Assembly: GCA_003490145.1 (NCBI GenBank)
Contig: QULQ01000003.1
Location: 1 to 64,000, forward strand
Origin: Lachnospiraceae bacterium OM04-12BH
Lineage (GTDB): Bacteria > Bacillota > Clostridia > Lachnospirales > Lachnospiraceae
DNA: 64,000 nucleotides
Direction of reading: 5' to 3'
The position numbers and the translations under genes are program-made. The notes beneath the pieces are model-generated. The model was not told the DNA's origin. It ran no database searches and worked only from the letters and a program-made list of their open reading frames with translations. Positions 7,044-16,055 of this stretch are shown in pieces. The first letter of the stretch is position 1; every line of letters starts with the position of its first letter.

Positions 7044-8546
7044 ATGGATAATAGGGAGCAGCTAAGGCGCATCACGGAACTGACCGAGCAGATCGCCGGA
7101 CTGCCGAAGGGGTATCTTTCCAAAAAAACCATCGGCGGAAAGGTCTATTACTATCACCAGTGGTCGGAAAACGGCGTCAAGCAGAGCCGCTATCTGCACG
7201 ACAGTGAGATCGCGCCGCTGGCAGATAAAATCGAAAAGCGCAAGGAACTGCTGGCGCAGCTGCGCATACTGAAATCACAGAAAAGCAGACGAAATGAGGT
7301 GACAGGTATGAAATGCACCTTTATGCATAAACGAACCCCCGTGGCAGAGCTCGAGCTGGACGATGTGACCGGCTTTATACAAAAAATTGGCAGTGTCTAC
7401 GCACCGGAGCATCTGCCTATCGGCATTCCTGTGCGAAACGAAATCGCCGACCGTGCGGCGTTTAACGACTGGTGGCGGGATCGCTCTATTCCGGCAAGCC
7501 GTAGCGGTGTGCCGGAAGCACTGGAATCGTTGGGGGTGACAGACACCAAAATACTGCTCGTCCGCTGCTACGGGCTGAGCCTATCGGATCAGTACTGGAT
7601 CTGTCCGGAAGGCGCGGAGCTTCGGTGGGAGGACATCAACTTTTTCCAAAATGATTTCTCAGAGGACATTGGAGATGTGCTGTTCGGAGAACGAAAGAAG
7701 AAGGACACGTTCAATTTCAGCTCCCCCGACAGTACATCGGACGGCAATCTGAAAAAGCGGTGGAAGATCATCGATGGGAAGCGGTGCCTGATCAAGGGCG
7801 GCAGCAACCCGTTCCGTCAGCAGCCGTTCAACGAGGCAATCGCCTCCGGCATCATGGAGCGGCTCGGCATTCCTCATGTATCGTATACAGTCATCTGGAG
7901 TAAGGATGCACCCTACTCGGTCTGTGAGGATTTTGTTACGGAGAATACGGAGTTGATCCCGGCGTGGAGGCTGCTGCAGGCGAAAAAGCAGAAGAACAGC
8001 ACCTCCCGATACCGGCATCTATTGGAGTGCTGCGAGCTGCTCGGCATCGGGAACATTACGCCGTTTTTAGACCGGATGCTGGTGCTGGACTATATTATTG
8101 CAAACGAGGATCGCCACTTCAATAACTTTGGGGCACTGCGAAACGCGGAAACGCTAGAATGGCTCGGTATGGCTCCGATCTATGACAGTGGCTCCTCCCT
8201 TGGCTATGATAAGATGCCCGGTCAGATGCGCTCGGAAAAGGATGTGGTCTGCAAGCCCTTCAAAAACCACCACACCGAGCAGCTGAAGCTGGTGACCGAT
8301 TTTGATTGGATCGACTTTGATCGCCTCTCCGATGTAGACGAGCTGATCTCCGGCGTACTGTCTTGTGAGGAAGCTGCCGACTATATCGATGAGGGACGTA
8401 TCCATGCGATCACGGAAAGCGTGCAGCGCCGGATTGGTCATCTGCAGGAGCTTGCGATGACGCAGGCGCCACGGCAGCTCGATACCACCGAGGACGATGT
8501 CCGAGAAGAAGTTGCCGCGGATTACGCACCGAAAATGGAACTGTAA
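7044..8546 (+). CDS. HipA-like kinase with an N-terminal coiled extension
   Basis: 500 aa from the ATG at 7044, chosen because GAGGTGAC lies just upstream and the longer frame would start inside the preceding terminator. Residues about 1-85 form a charged segment (GYLSKKTIGGKVYYYHQWSENGV, then a coiled coil) often seen as a separate small protein in toxin-antitoxin settings. From about 250 on is a HipA-type Ser/Thr kinase region: GGSNPFRQQPFNEAIAS, catalytic YIIANEDRHFNNFG (Asp, Asn) and PIYDSGSSLG (metal-binding DSG). An internal ATG at 7308 carries a copy of the same 12-base ribosome-site sequence, so a shorter 412-aa form is likely. No HipB-like repressor is adjacent. Substrate unknown. 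Confidence 0.8.
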   Translation: MDNREQLRRITELTEQIAGLPKGYLSKKTIGGKVYYYHQWSENGVKQSRYLHDSEIAPLADKIEKRKELLAQLRILKSQKSRRNEVTGMKCTFMHKRTPVAELELDDVTGFIQKIGSVYAPEHLPIGIPVRNEIADRAAFNDWWRDRSIPASRSGVPEALESLGVTDTKILLVRCYGLSLSDQYWICPEGAELRWEDINFFQNDFSEDIGDVLFGERKKKDTFNFSSPDSTSDGNLKKRWKIIDGKRCLIKGGSNPFRQQPFNEAIASGIMERLGIPHVSYTVIWSKDAPYSVCEDFVTENTELIPAWRLLQAKKQKNSTSRYRHLLECCELLGIGNITPFLDRMLVLDYIIANEDRHFNNFGALRNAETLEWLGMAPIYDSGSSLGYDKMPGQMRSEKDVVCKPFKNHHTEQLKLVTDFDWIDFDRLSDVDELISGVLSCEEAADYIDEGRIHAITESVQRRIGHLQELAMTQAPRQLDTTEDDVREEVAADYAPKMEL

Positions 8547-8959
8547 TGCAAATACTGCGGAAAGCTTCGCGAATATGTGTGCGATCCCTGTTCCGAGGAC
8601 ATATGTGAGGATATAATGAACCGCACAGTGCATAGGAGACTGTCATAACAGCAGACAAGAGAGCGCGTGATCGAGTATCTGTAAAGATGTTTTTTGATCT
8701 GCCGATGTGGCTTCTGCTTTTTGCGGTCATAATGGATAGTCATCCTGGACATGTTGACCACAGGGGGTGTGTTCCTCATACACAAGCCCTGCGGTCATTG
8801 GATATCTCCGGGGGCTTTGGGACAGTCATTTCGGCCGTGTGTACCTGCTTACTGTGCCCGGTTCCTTTTTCCATGCTGCTTCTATTACGAAGATTAAAAA
8901 ACAGCGGCACAGAGAGTTTGCTCTGTGCCGCTGTATGCTTTATACATTGTATAAACCCC
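8547..8959. other. gene-poor stretch after the HipA-like gene
   Basis: Directly after the TAA, in frame, the sequence continues CKYCGKLREYVCDPC to a stop at 8646-8648: a small zinc-knuckle-like (CxxC...CxxC) relic or read-through tail of 33 codons. The remainder shows no gene I can support apart from the terminator at 8901-8934. Confidence 0.4.
8901..8934 (-). terminator. terminator of the CPBP protease gene
   Basis: Perfect 14-bp stem ACAGCGGCACAGAG (8901-8914) with CTCTGTGCCGCTGT (8921-8934), loop of 6. On the minus strand a T run follows (the A run at 8896-8900), so it serves the gene at 8960-9748. Confidence 0.8.
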
Positions 8960-9748
8960 TTACATACTATCTGCTCTTTTGTCCTGTCGGAGTGAGCGGC
9001 AGACGATATACCCTGCCGGAGCGATCATGATCAGAATAAAAATGCTGATCAGTTCATTCACTTCGGATGGTGCAAAGCCCTGCAGCATAGTAATGAGGTT
9101 GTTTGCAAAATGCACGAGGATAGGAAACAGCAGGTTCCTTTTCTTCTCGTAAAGGATTCCCGCGGCAATGCCCATAAGGGTGGCATAGATAGCCTGCACG
9201 ATATTCAGGTGATAAACACCGAAGAGTACAGATGATATTAGAATCGAGGCCCAAGCGGGACTGAATTTCCGCATGGAACGAAGCACAATGCCGCGGAATA
9301 GAATTTCTTCTACAACAGGTGCAGCAATCACCGCGATCATAAATGTTCCAAATGCATTTCCACCGGCGATATTTTCAGCACTGGCATTCATTGCCTCAAC
9401 GCTTTTTTGAAGCGAGGGAAACTGTTCTGCCAGCATGATCCAAAGACCGGAGATTCCGCAAATGCCAAATCCCACGACCAGACTGCCGAGCACGTCTTTA
9501 AAATTTGTCATTGTGCGTGGCTCGCTTACCTCTTTCCTCCAAAGCAGTTTATAAAGCATGAAGAATACGAGGATAAGAACAGAGTAGATCAAAATCTCGC
9601 CGCAATATGAGTATTTCATAAATTGCTGCGGTGGGATATGAAAAACATCCAAAACGAGCCTTTCCACAAGGAAATACAACAGATTGGACAGCAAAAAATG
9701 CAGTGCGATTGCAAGAATAGGGATAGCGAAATATCTTTTTTTCATCAT
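8960..9748 (-). CDS. CPBP-family intramembrane glutamic protease
   Basis: 262 aa with about seven hydrophobic segments. CPBP (Abi/Rce1-like) motifs are present: EEILFRG (two glutamates, Arg) at about 146-152, GVYHLN with the His, and VHFANN. The family cleaves membrane proteins or prenylated peptides, and in Gram-positives is often tied to bacteriocin maturation or immunity; the substrate here is unknown. Double ATG at the start with AGGAGA upstream. Single-gene unit with its own terminator. Confidence 0.88.
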   Translation of the reverse strand: MMKKRYFAIPILAIALHFLLSNLLYFLVERLVLDVFHIPPQQFMKYSYCGEILIYSVLILVFFMLYKLLWRKEVSEPRTMTNFKDVLGSLVVGFGICGISGLWIMLAEQFPSLQKSVEAMNASAENIAGGNAFGTFMIAVIAAPVVEEILFRGIVLRSMRKFSPAWASILISSVLFGVYHLNIVQAIYATLMGIAAGILYEKKRNLLFPILVHFANNLITMLQGFAPSEVNELISIFILIMIAPAGYIVCRSLRQDKRADSM

Positions 9749-10168
9749 ATGGTCAATTTTTCTCCTGTCTGTATTTTTGAGGGGACTGTTGCAGTATAAC
9801 AGATTTAACTTAAAGTCTTTGTTAAGGGACGAAGTTGTAATCTTTCGGAAGCGGCATCACAAAAGGACACCGTTTATCTTCCCTGCCGAACCATTTGAAT
9901 TTTGATCTTTCTCTAAAAGATGTTTTCCTCATAGTTGGTGACATACTGACTTTGGCATTAGACTCCTTGAGTTCTGCAAAGCTTTCGGAGTTCAAACAGA
10001 AAATACCCACAGCCAAAGCGGCTGTGGGTATGATCAAATCAGATTGTACGAGCTGACGCTGACCTGCCAATCTCTACAGACCGTAGCTGTCTCTTCCGCC
10101 TGCAAAAGCCCAACGCTCCGTGACGGTCCGGTGCATCCGCACTTGCCGATACACCTGAAGGGGGCTCC
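9749..10168. other. gene-poor stretch with relic and terminator
   Basis: On the minus strand 9822-10070 gives an open frame ending FGREDKRCPFVMPLPKDYNFVP that I do not recognise and regard as a relic. A strong hairpin is listed at 10004-10030. GC content rises sharply from about 10070, marking the edge of the GC-rich island. Confidence 0.4.
10004..10030 (-). terminator. terminator at the end of the two-component/Crp unit
   Basis: Perfect 11-bp stem TACCCACAGCC / GGCTGTGGGTA with a 5-nt loop; on the minus strand followed by TTTTCTGTTT. Confidence 0.7.
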
Positions 10169-10471
10169 TTAACGCGTAGAAGGAAGAAGGCTGTCCGCAT
10201 CCGGCACTTTGAGAAGAAAGTGGCTTTTGTGAAAGTCGAGAAGCCCCTCACGGCGCATTTTTCCAAGCTCCAGCGACAGCCCGCTGCGCTCCACGCTCAC
10301 GTTCAGCACAAGGCCGACTTCCTCCACCATGTCTCCCAGGCGGAGCAGGCGGGAGCCTTTGGGAAAGGTGCCGATCCTCGCCCCAAGGCAGGAGAGCATG
10401 GCGGCAAGCTCCTCGTCGGAAATGCCGGAGAAAAGGGGCGCGGCGTGGAGCACCGGAAAAAATTCTTTCAT
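10169..10471 (-). pseudogene. Crp/Fnr-family regulator with an internal deletion
   Basis: The 100-aa frame begins like a complete Crp protein (MKEFFPVLHAAPLFSGISDEEL... to VEEVGLVL, residues 1-56) and then jumps to the very end of the DNA-binding domain (VERSGLSLELGKMRREGLLDFHKSHFLLK). About half the normal protein, including most of the barrel, the linking helix and the start of the helix-turn-helix, is missing without breaking the frame. It resembles the intact regulator at 1690-2355 in layout. Lies 30 bp after the histidine kinase on the same strand. A small functional product is possible but unlikely. Confidence 0.7.
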
Positions 10472-10501
10472 ATCAGATCGCCATGAATCAGCCGAGGACT
10501 G

Positions 10502-11671
10502 TTATGGGATATCCGCGCCGGAGGGATCGCTTTCCGCCGCTGCCGGCAGCTCGACCGCGATGGTCGTGCCCTTGTCCGAGCTTTCCTCCACCCAAACGGA
10601 GCCGCCGTGGAGATCGGCGATCTCCCACACCAGAGAAAGACCCAGTCCTGCACCGCCGTACTCGCGGCTGCGGGATTTGTCTACCCGGAAGAAGGGATGA
10701 AAAATGCTCCGCTGATACTCCTCCGGAATGCCGCAGCCGGTGTCGGAAACACGAATGATGCACTTTTCCTGCCTTTGCGTAAGCTCGACCCGCACCGAGC
10801 CGCCGGGACGGTTGTATTTGACGGCGTTCTCCGTCAGGTTAAAGATCAGACGGTAGATCAGCGCGTCGCTGCCGGTCAGAGAGGCGTCGCCCTCCGCTTC
10901 CAGCGAGATGTTTTGCTTCTCCGCCAGCGGCGCGAGATCTGTGAAGATCTCCTCGACCATGGGGGCGAGCTGGAGCTGCTCGTTCCGCGCCACCTGCTGC
11001 AAATTGCTCATCTCCAGCAGCGTCTTGGTCATCTGTGTCAGCCGCTCCGTCTGCTCGCGCAAAAGCGTGAGGAATCCCGCCGTCTCCGGCCGCACATCGG
11101 GATGCTCTGCGGAGAAAAGCTCCAGCTGCGCCTGCATCAGCGCAAGCGGCGTGCGCAGCTCGTGGGCGGCGTTGCCGGTGAACTGCCGCTGGGCGGCAAA
11201 GGCGTTGTTCAGCCGCTCCAGCATCTGGTTGAACGAGCGGCTCAGCTGCCGGAACTCCGAAATAGCGTCTTCATCGATCCTCATATCGGCAAGATTGTTC
11301 AGCTGCACCTGCTCCACCTGCGAGGCAAAGCTGCGCAGGGGCTTGAGAGCGCGTCCGCTGACAAAATAGGCCAGAATACCGCTAAGCAGCGTTACCACCG
11401 CCGTGATGTACCAGTTGGTGGTGCGGAAGCGCCCCTGTACTCCATCGACGACGATGATCAACTCCTCGTTGGGCACTATGAGCTGCGGGTCAAAGCTCGC
11501 TGCTCCGCCATCATTCAGAGTCACCGTGCCGCCGCCTTGTAAGCTGTCCGCAATGGTGTCCATATAGTACGCACCGGAGGAGCACAGCAGCAAATTCATG
11601 GCCACGCAGGTGATGCCGATGAGCAGGACGGACATCAGCGTGATGCGCCACTGCAGGGAAAGACGCTTCAT
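10502..11671 (-). CDS. sensor histidine kinase
   Basis: 389 aa. TM helices at about 9-31 and 86-107 flank a short outside domain of about 55 residues; then HAMP (about 105-158), HisKA with AAHELRTPLALMQ (phospho-His near 170), and HATPase_c with NLTENAVKYNRPGG, DTGCGIP and GGAGLGLSL. Its ATG overlaps the regulator's stop (ATGA). The very small sensor domain suggests sensing in or near the membrane. Divergent from the methionine-sulfoxide repair genes, which it probably controls (inference). High GC compared with genes outside the island. Confidence 0.92.
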   Translation of the reverse strand: MKRLSLQWRITLMSVLLIGITCVAMNLLLCSSGAYYMDTIADSLQGGGTVTLNDGGAASFDPQLIVPNEELIIVVDGVQGRFRTTNWYITAVVTLLSGILAYFVSGRALKPLRSFASQVEQVQLNNLADMRIDEDAISEFRQLSRSFNQMLERLNNAFAAQRQFTGNAAHELRTPLALMQAQLELFSAEHPDVRPETAGFLTLLREQTERLTQMTKTLLEMSNLQQVARNEQLQLAPMVEEIFTDLAPLAEKQNISLEAEGDASLTGSDALIYRLIFNLTENAVKYNRPGGSVRVELTQRQEKCIIRVSDTGCGIPEEYQRSIFHPFFRVDKSRSREYGGAGLGLSLVWEIADLHGGSVWVEESSDKGTTIAVELPAAAESDPSGADIP

Positions 11672-12345
11672 GCTTCCTCACCTCCCATCAGATAGCCCTC
11701 GCCGATGCGGTTGCGGATGGGGTCATAGCCCAGCGCTGCGCGGAGCTTTTTGCGCAGGGCGGAGATGTGGACGCGAATGGAATTGCTGAAGCTGTCCACG
11801 CTGTTGTCCCAAACGTGATCCATCAATTCCTCCTGACTCACGGGCCGCCCCTGATGCACCATCAGGTATTCGAGTATCCCCGTTTCCTTGCGGGTCAGCG
11901 TCAGCATCTGCCCGTTGACGGCGGCGGTACGGGAGCGGGTGTCAAAGCTCAGGGCTCCGCAGCTTAGCAGCACATCCTGCTGGGTGAACTGCCGCAATGT
12001 CAGGCTGCGGATGCGGGCCTCCAGCTCCGCCAGGTGGAAGGGCTTTGCCAGATAGTCGTTCGCCCCGGCGTCCAGCCCCTCGACCTTGTCCTCCACCTCG
12101 CTGCGGGCGGAGAGGATCAGCACCCGCGTCTCCCGGTCGGACTGCCGCAGGGTGCGCAGCACCGTCATGCCGTCCTTTTTCGGCAGGTTCAGATCCAGAA
12201 GTACCAGATCGTAGCGCTCTACGCCCAGAAGTGCCAGTGCCTTCTCCCCGTCGTAGCAGTAGTCCACACTGTATGCCAAACGCCGCAGACTGCGGACGAT
12301 GGTTTCGCACAGGGCGCATTCATCTTCAATTACTAAAATGTGCAT
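11668..12345 (-). CDS. OmpR-family response regulator
   Basis: 225 aa. Receiver domain with acidic pair (IEDE), phospho-acceptor Asp in LVLLDLNLPKKDG and Lys in YLAKPF; C-terminal winged helix (about 130-222; ETGILEYLMVHQGRPVSQEELMDHVWDNS). AGGAGGG ribosome site. First gene of the RR-HK pair, overlapping the kinase by 4 bp. Transcribed away from the NapH-like gene, so both promoters share the 12346-12563 region. Confidence 0.94.
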   Translation of the reverse strand: MHILVIEDECALCETIVRSLRRLAYSVDYCYDGEKALALLGVERYDLVLLDLNLPKKDGMTVLRTLRQSDRETRVLILSARSEVEDKVEGLDAGANDYLAKPFHLAELEARIRSLTLRQFTQQDVLLSCGALSFDTRSRTAAVNGQMLTLTRKETGILEYLMVHQGRPVSQEELMDHVWDNSVDSFSNSIRVHISALRKKLRAALGYDPIRNRIGEGYLMGGEEA

Positions 12346-12414
12346 GAGAGCCCTCCTTTTTATTTCTTCGTTTTTGTGTTGCTTTCCATTATAGCAAAAA
12401 AAGATAAAGTTTGC

Positions 12415-12434
12415 GTTAAGTTTTCGTTCTTAAC
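12415..12434. promoter_or_regulatory. inverted repeat between the two-component system and the repair genes
   Basis: GTTAAG-N8-CTTAAC, perfect, in the divergent intergenic region; a TATGAT at 12457-12462 could be the -10 of the rightward promoter. Candidate response-regulator site. Confidence 0.4.
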
Positions 12435-12563
12435 AGAGACTTTAACTCTCCCGCACTATGATGGAGACAGAAAATCGGAAAGGGTGATGAAAAATGAGCT
12501 GTTGGAAAAAGGCTGCGGCGCAGGCCGCACTGCTGAGCAAAGCAATCAAACTATGTCTGGAGT

Positions 12564-13481
12564 GTGTGGGTATTGGGTAAAAAGTTTTCAGGCGTTTCAC
12601 AGACCATGTCCCGCTTCCGGGGCTGGATTCAGGCGGGGGCGACGCTGCTGACCAACCTGCATCTGCCGAACTTTCTCAAGGGCGGACTGTATCAGGGGGC
12701 GGGGAAGACCGTCTGCGTGCCGGGGCTGAACTGCTACTCCTGTCCGGCGGCGTCCGGGGCCTGCCCCATCGGGGCGTTTCAGGCGGTGGTGGGGTCTTCC
12801 AAGTTCAGCTTCTCCTACTATATCACAGGCTTCCTCATTCTGCTGGGCGTGCTGCTGGGGCGCTTTATCTGCGGCTTTCTATGCCCCTTCGGCTGGTTTC
12901 AGGAGCTGCTGCATAAAATCCCGACAAAGAAGCTCTCCACAAAGAAGCTCAGGCCCCTGACATACCTCAAATACGCTGTCCTGCTGGTGATGGTCGTTCT
13001 CCTGCCGGCGTTCCTTGTGAACGATGTGGGCATGGGCGACCCGTTCTTCTGCAAATACCTCTGCCCCCAGGGTGTGCTGGAGGGAGCCATCCCGCTGTCC
13101 CTTGCCAATTCCGGCATCCGGGCGGCGCTGGGCAAGCTGTTTACATGGAAATTCAGCATCCTGCTGTCGGTGATCGTGCTGAGCGTGCTGTTCTACCGTC
13201 CCTTCTGCAAGTGGCTCTGCCCGCTTGGCGCATTCTACGCGCTGTTCAACCGGGTGTCCCTCTTCCAGATGAAGGTGGACAAGAATAAGTGCATCTCCTG
13301 CGGAAAATGCGCCAGAGCCTGCAAGATGGATGTGGACGTGACGAAAACACCCAACCATACTGAGTGTATCCGCTGCGGGATGTGCATCCGCGCCTGTCCA
13401 ACGAACGCCGTGTGCTTCCGCTACGGCTTCGGCAACGGGAAAGAAACAACAAAGAAAACAACGATGGAGGAATCAAAATGA
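12564..13481 (+). CDS. NapH-like polytopic 4Fe-4S membrane protein
   Basis: About 305 aa. Several TM helices, with the CxxxCP motifs of the NapH/YccM/RdxA type (FICGFLCPFGWFQ, CKYLCPQGVLEG, FCKWLCPLGAFYALF) and two C-terminal ferredoxin clusters (CISCGKCARACKMDV and CIRCGMCIRACPTNA). An extra motif GLNCYSCPAASGACPIGAF is near the N-terminus. Such proteins pass electrons across or along the membrane. Start uncertain: GTG at 12564 or TTG at 12573, the latter 10 nt from GGAG. A separate small frame with ribosome site (12488/12494) precedes it. Its stop overlaps the next gene's start, so it is coupled to the thioredoxin lipoprotein and probably supplies it with electrons (inference). Confidence 0.85.
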   Translation: MWVLGKKFSGVSQTMSRFRGWIQAGATLLTNLHLPNFLKGGLYQGAGKTVCVPGLNCYSCPAASGACPIGAFQAVVGSSKFSFSYYITGFLILLGVLLGRFICGFLCPFGWFQELLHKIPTKKLSTKKLRPLTYLKYAVLLVMVVLLPAFLVNDVGMGDPFFCKYLCPQGVLEGAIPLSLANSGIRAALGKLFTWKFSILLSVIVLSVLFYRPFCKWLCPLGAFYALFNRVSLFQMKVDKNKCISCGKCARACKMDVDVTKTPNHTECIRCGMCIRACPTNAVCFRYGFGNGKETTKKTTMEESK

Positions 13482-14437
13482 ATAGGAAGAGAATTTTTGC
13501 ACTGGCTTTTGCCGTGCTGATGGTGCTGGCCTTGGCGGCCTGCGGCACGAAGAACAATGACAAGATGGGCGACATGAGCGGCAACGGCTCCGCCATGACT
13601 GGCGAGCCGAAAAACGCCGAGGAGGCGCTCGCCCTGCACAAGGAGCTGCTGGAGCGGGAGAACGTGATCCTGTCGGAAAATACCGAGCTGTGGGAAAAGG
13701 TCTTTAAGGAGGCTGACAAGGGCATGGCCATGATCGAGGACGGGAAAAACTACGGCGACTTCCTGCTGGATACCGTCGAGGCCGCTAAAGAGCAGTTCAC
13801 CGACAAGGAGCATGAGTGGCTGAAGGAGTCAGCCACGGAGATCAGCAATATTGAAAACAGGCTGATCGAGTTGGAAGAGAAGTATCCCGAGATCATGCAG
13901 AAATCCATGGACGGCGATATGAGCATGCCCGCGGGCAGCGACACGAGCAACCCTCCCGACGATGGCAGTATGCAGAAGTTCCCCGCCTTTGAAGGGAAAG
14001 ATCTGGGCGGCAACACGGTGAAGAGCGACGAGCTGTTCTCCGGCAACGCCGTCACCGTGGTGAATTTCTGGTTCACCACCTGCAATCCCTGCGTGGGCGA
14101 GCTTTCCGAGCTGGATGCGCTGAACAAGGAGCTGGCGGAGAAGGGCGGCTCTCTCATCGGCGTCAACATCTTCACGCTGGACGGCGACGAAGCGGCAATT
14201 TCCGAGGCGAAGGATGTGCTTGCCAAGAAGGGCGCCACCTATCAGAATGTGTATTTTGACTCCGACGGTGAGGCGGGAAAGTTTACCACCAATATCTTTG
14301 CCTATCCCACCACCTATGTGGTCGACCGCAGCGGCAATATCGTGGGTGAACCCATCGTAGGCGCCATCACGGAAAAGAAGCAGGCGGAGACGCTGCAAAA
14401 GCTCATCGATCAGGTGCTCGCCGCCGATATGGGCTGA
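13478..14437 (+). CDS. TlpA/thioredoxin-fold lipoprotein
   Basis: 319 aa. The ATG at 13478 has GGAGG upstream and overlaps the previous stop. Lipoprotein signal with lipobox LALAAC (Cys at about 20). A helical, Glu-rich region (about 45-150) is followed by a TlpA-like thioredoxin domain (about 165-319) with the WFTTCNPC redox motif and the cis-Pro region FAYPTTYVVD. It is anchored outside the membrane and most likely reduces the MsrAB lipoprotein encoded next, taking electrons from the NapH-like protein. This parallels the known CcdA-Etrx-MsrAB system of pneumococcus. Confidence 0.87.
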   Translation: MNRKRIFALAFAVLMVLALAACGTKNNDKMGDMSGNGSAMTGEPKNAEEALALHKELLERENVILSENTELWEKVFKEADKGMAMIEDGKNYGDFLLDTVEAAKEQFTDKEHEWLKESATEISNIENRLIELEEKYPEIMQKSMDGDMSMPAGSDTSNPPDDGSMQKFPAFEGKDLGGNTVKSDELFSGNAVTVVNFWFTTCNPCVGELSELDALNKELAEKGGSLIGVNIFTLDGDEAAISEAKDVLAKKGATYQNVYFDSDGEAGKFTTNIFAYPTTYVVDRSGNIVGEPIVGAITEKKQAETLQKLIDQVLAADMG

Positions 14438-14534
14438 CCCGAGATTTAAAAAGTGCTTGCTGCGCGCCATTGCATTGCCAATGGCGCACGAAGGGGCAGA
14501 GTGAGCCCAGCTTCCCCTGAAAGGAGGAAACGCG

Positions 14535-15653
14535 ATGCATCGAAGCGTATTGGCCCTGCTTTTCACCTCGGTACTGCTGCTCAGCGGCTGCGCCGCCGGG
14601 CATCAGACTGTGCCGAAGGAGAAAAGTGGACAGGAAGCAAACATGGACGGATCGGCTTTTGACCGATCCGACGAGGAGATCACCTATATGGATACCACAG
14701 ACAATGTCATCTATCTGGCGGGCGGCTGCTTCTGGGGCATGGAACAGCTGATGCAGTCCATCCCCGGCGTTATCGACGCCGAGAGCGGCTACGCCAACGG
14801 CACCTGCGAGGCAGATGCCGATTACAAGACCGTCTGCAAGGGAGAGACCGGCTTTCGGGAGACTGTGCGGGTGGAATACGACCCCGAGCAGGTGAGCCTT
14901 GACGCGCTGCTGCTGGCCTACTTCTATGTGATCGACCCTACGGTGCAAAACCGGCAGGGCAACGACCGGGGCAGCCAGTATCAGACCGGCGTTTACTTCA
15001 CCAATGAAAACGCGAGAGAAACGGTGAAGCGCATCGCGGAGATCGAGCGCGGCCGCAGCGAGAAGTTCTTCGTGGAGATCGGCCCCCTCAAGAACTATTA
15101 CCCCGCCGAGGAGTATCACCAGAACTACCTCGAAAAGAACCCAGGCGGCTACTGCCACATCCCGCGCGCGGAGATGGAGCTTTTTTCCCGGCTGCGCATC
15201 GACCCGGGTGACTATCAGAAGCCCGCGGCGGAGTCCATCCGGGACAAGCTGACGGCGGAGCAGTACCGCGTCACGCAGGAGAGCGGCACGGAGCGCGCCT
15301 TCACAGGCGAGTTCTGGGACAAGTTTGAAAAGGGCATCTATGTGGATGTCGTGACCGGCGAGCCGCTCTTTTCCTCCACGGATAAGTACGAGAGCGGCTG
15401 CGGCTGGCCTGCCTTTACAAAGCCCATCGAGGGTCCCGCCGTGGTGGAGAAGGAGGACCTGAGCCACGGGATGCGCCGCACGGAGGTCAGAAGCCGCGCC
15501 GGAGACTCCCATCTCGGCCATGTGTTCACCGGCGACCCGGAGTCGCCAAACGGCGTGCGCTACTGCATCAACAGCGCGGCCCTGCGCTTCGTCCCCTATG
15601 AAAAAATGGAAGCTGAGGGCTACGGATATCTGCTGCATCTGTTTGAAAAATAG
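14535..15653 (+). CDS. msrAB: bifunctional peptide methionine sulfoxide reductase MsrA-MsrB lipoprotein
   Basis: 372 aa. Lipoprotein signal with lipobox LLLSGC (about residue 20). MsrA domain (about 55-215) with catalytic GCFWG; MsrB domain (about 235-370) with [16 protein letters not shown] and catalytic Cys in [11 protein letters not shown]. It repairs both S- and R-methionine sulfoxide in extracytoplasmic proteins. AAAGGAGG ribosome site, 97 bp after the thioredoxin lipoprotein. Third gene of the operon; strongly GC-rich. Confidence 0.95.
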   Translation: MHRSVLALLFTSVLLLSGCAAGHQTVPKEKSGQEANMDGSAFDRSDEEITYMDTTDNVIYLAGGCFWGMEQLMQSIPGVIDAESGYANGTCEADADYKTVCKGETGFRETVRVEYDPEQVSLDALLLAYFYVIDPTVQNRQGNDRGSQYQTGVYFTNENARETVKRIAEIERGRSEKFFVEIGPLKNYYPAEEYHQNYLEKNPGGYCHIPRAEMELFSRLRIDPGDYQKPAAESIRDKLTAEQYRVTQESGTERAFTGEFWDKFEKGIYVDVVTGEPLFSSTDKYESGCGWPAFTKPIEGPAVVEKEDLSHGMRRTEVRSRAGDSHLGHVFTGDPESPNGVRYCINSAALRFVPYEKMEAEGYGYLLHLFEK

Positions 15654-16055
15654 GACGCAAGCGGTCGGCAATTCTCATGCAAAGCACCATGTATCTTTTT
15701 CAAATAAGCAACTACGATGACCCTGCTGTGGACAGAGAAACCGTAGAGCTGCTGCACCAGTGTTTGGAAGCTGAGAGCCGGCGGCGCACTGTTGATTGGG
15801 AAAAGCTCAAAACCACCATTCACTTCGAGGATGCCGGTGTAACGATCTGAGCAGAGGAGAACGAAGAACATCTCCCGTACACACGGATAACTATTGCGAA
15901 TTGATGACAACACATGTAATAAATAAAATGAAAAACAGCATCAAAACAAAATAGGTGAACTTTACAATTGCCATTTATATTTGCAGAGAATATCTCCGGC
16001 AAAAGCACAATCTCAGCCCACCTGATGTGATTAAGTTGATAGAAAAACATATATT
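15654..16055. other. stretch with gene relics between the repair island and the chemoreceptor region
   Basis: Holds two small frames: 15677-15850 (57 aa, MQSTMYLFQISNYDDPAVDR... ending FEDAGVTI; unidentified) and a frame at 15955-16053 (FTIAIYICREYLRQKHNL then SPPDVIKLIEKH), which resembles DUF3791-type proteins and is preceded in frame by an amber codon. GC content falls back to the chromosomal level here. Confidence 0.4.

Noticed and set aside
10607..11542. Plus-strand open frame opposite the histidine kinase
   Set aside because: Shadow of a GC-rich gene; the minus-strand kinase motifs are all intact.
14403..15671. Long minus-strand open frame opposite msrAB
   Set aside because: GC-rich codon shadow; the plus-strand product has clear MsrA and MsrB motifs and signal peptide, while the reverse product has no family features.
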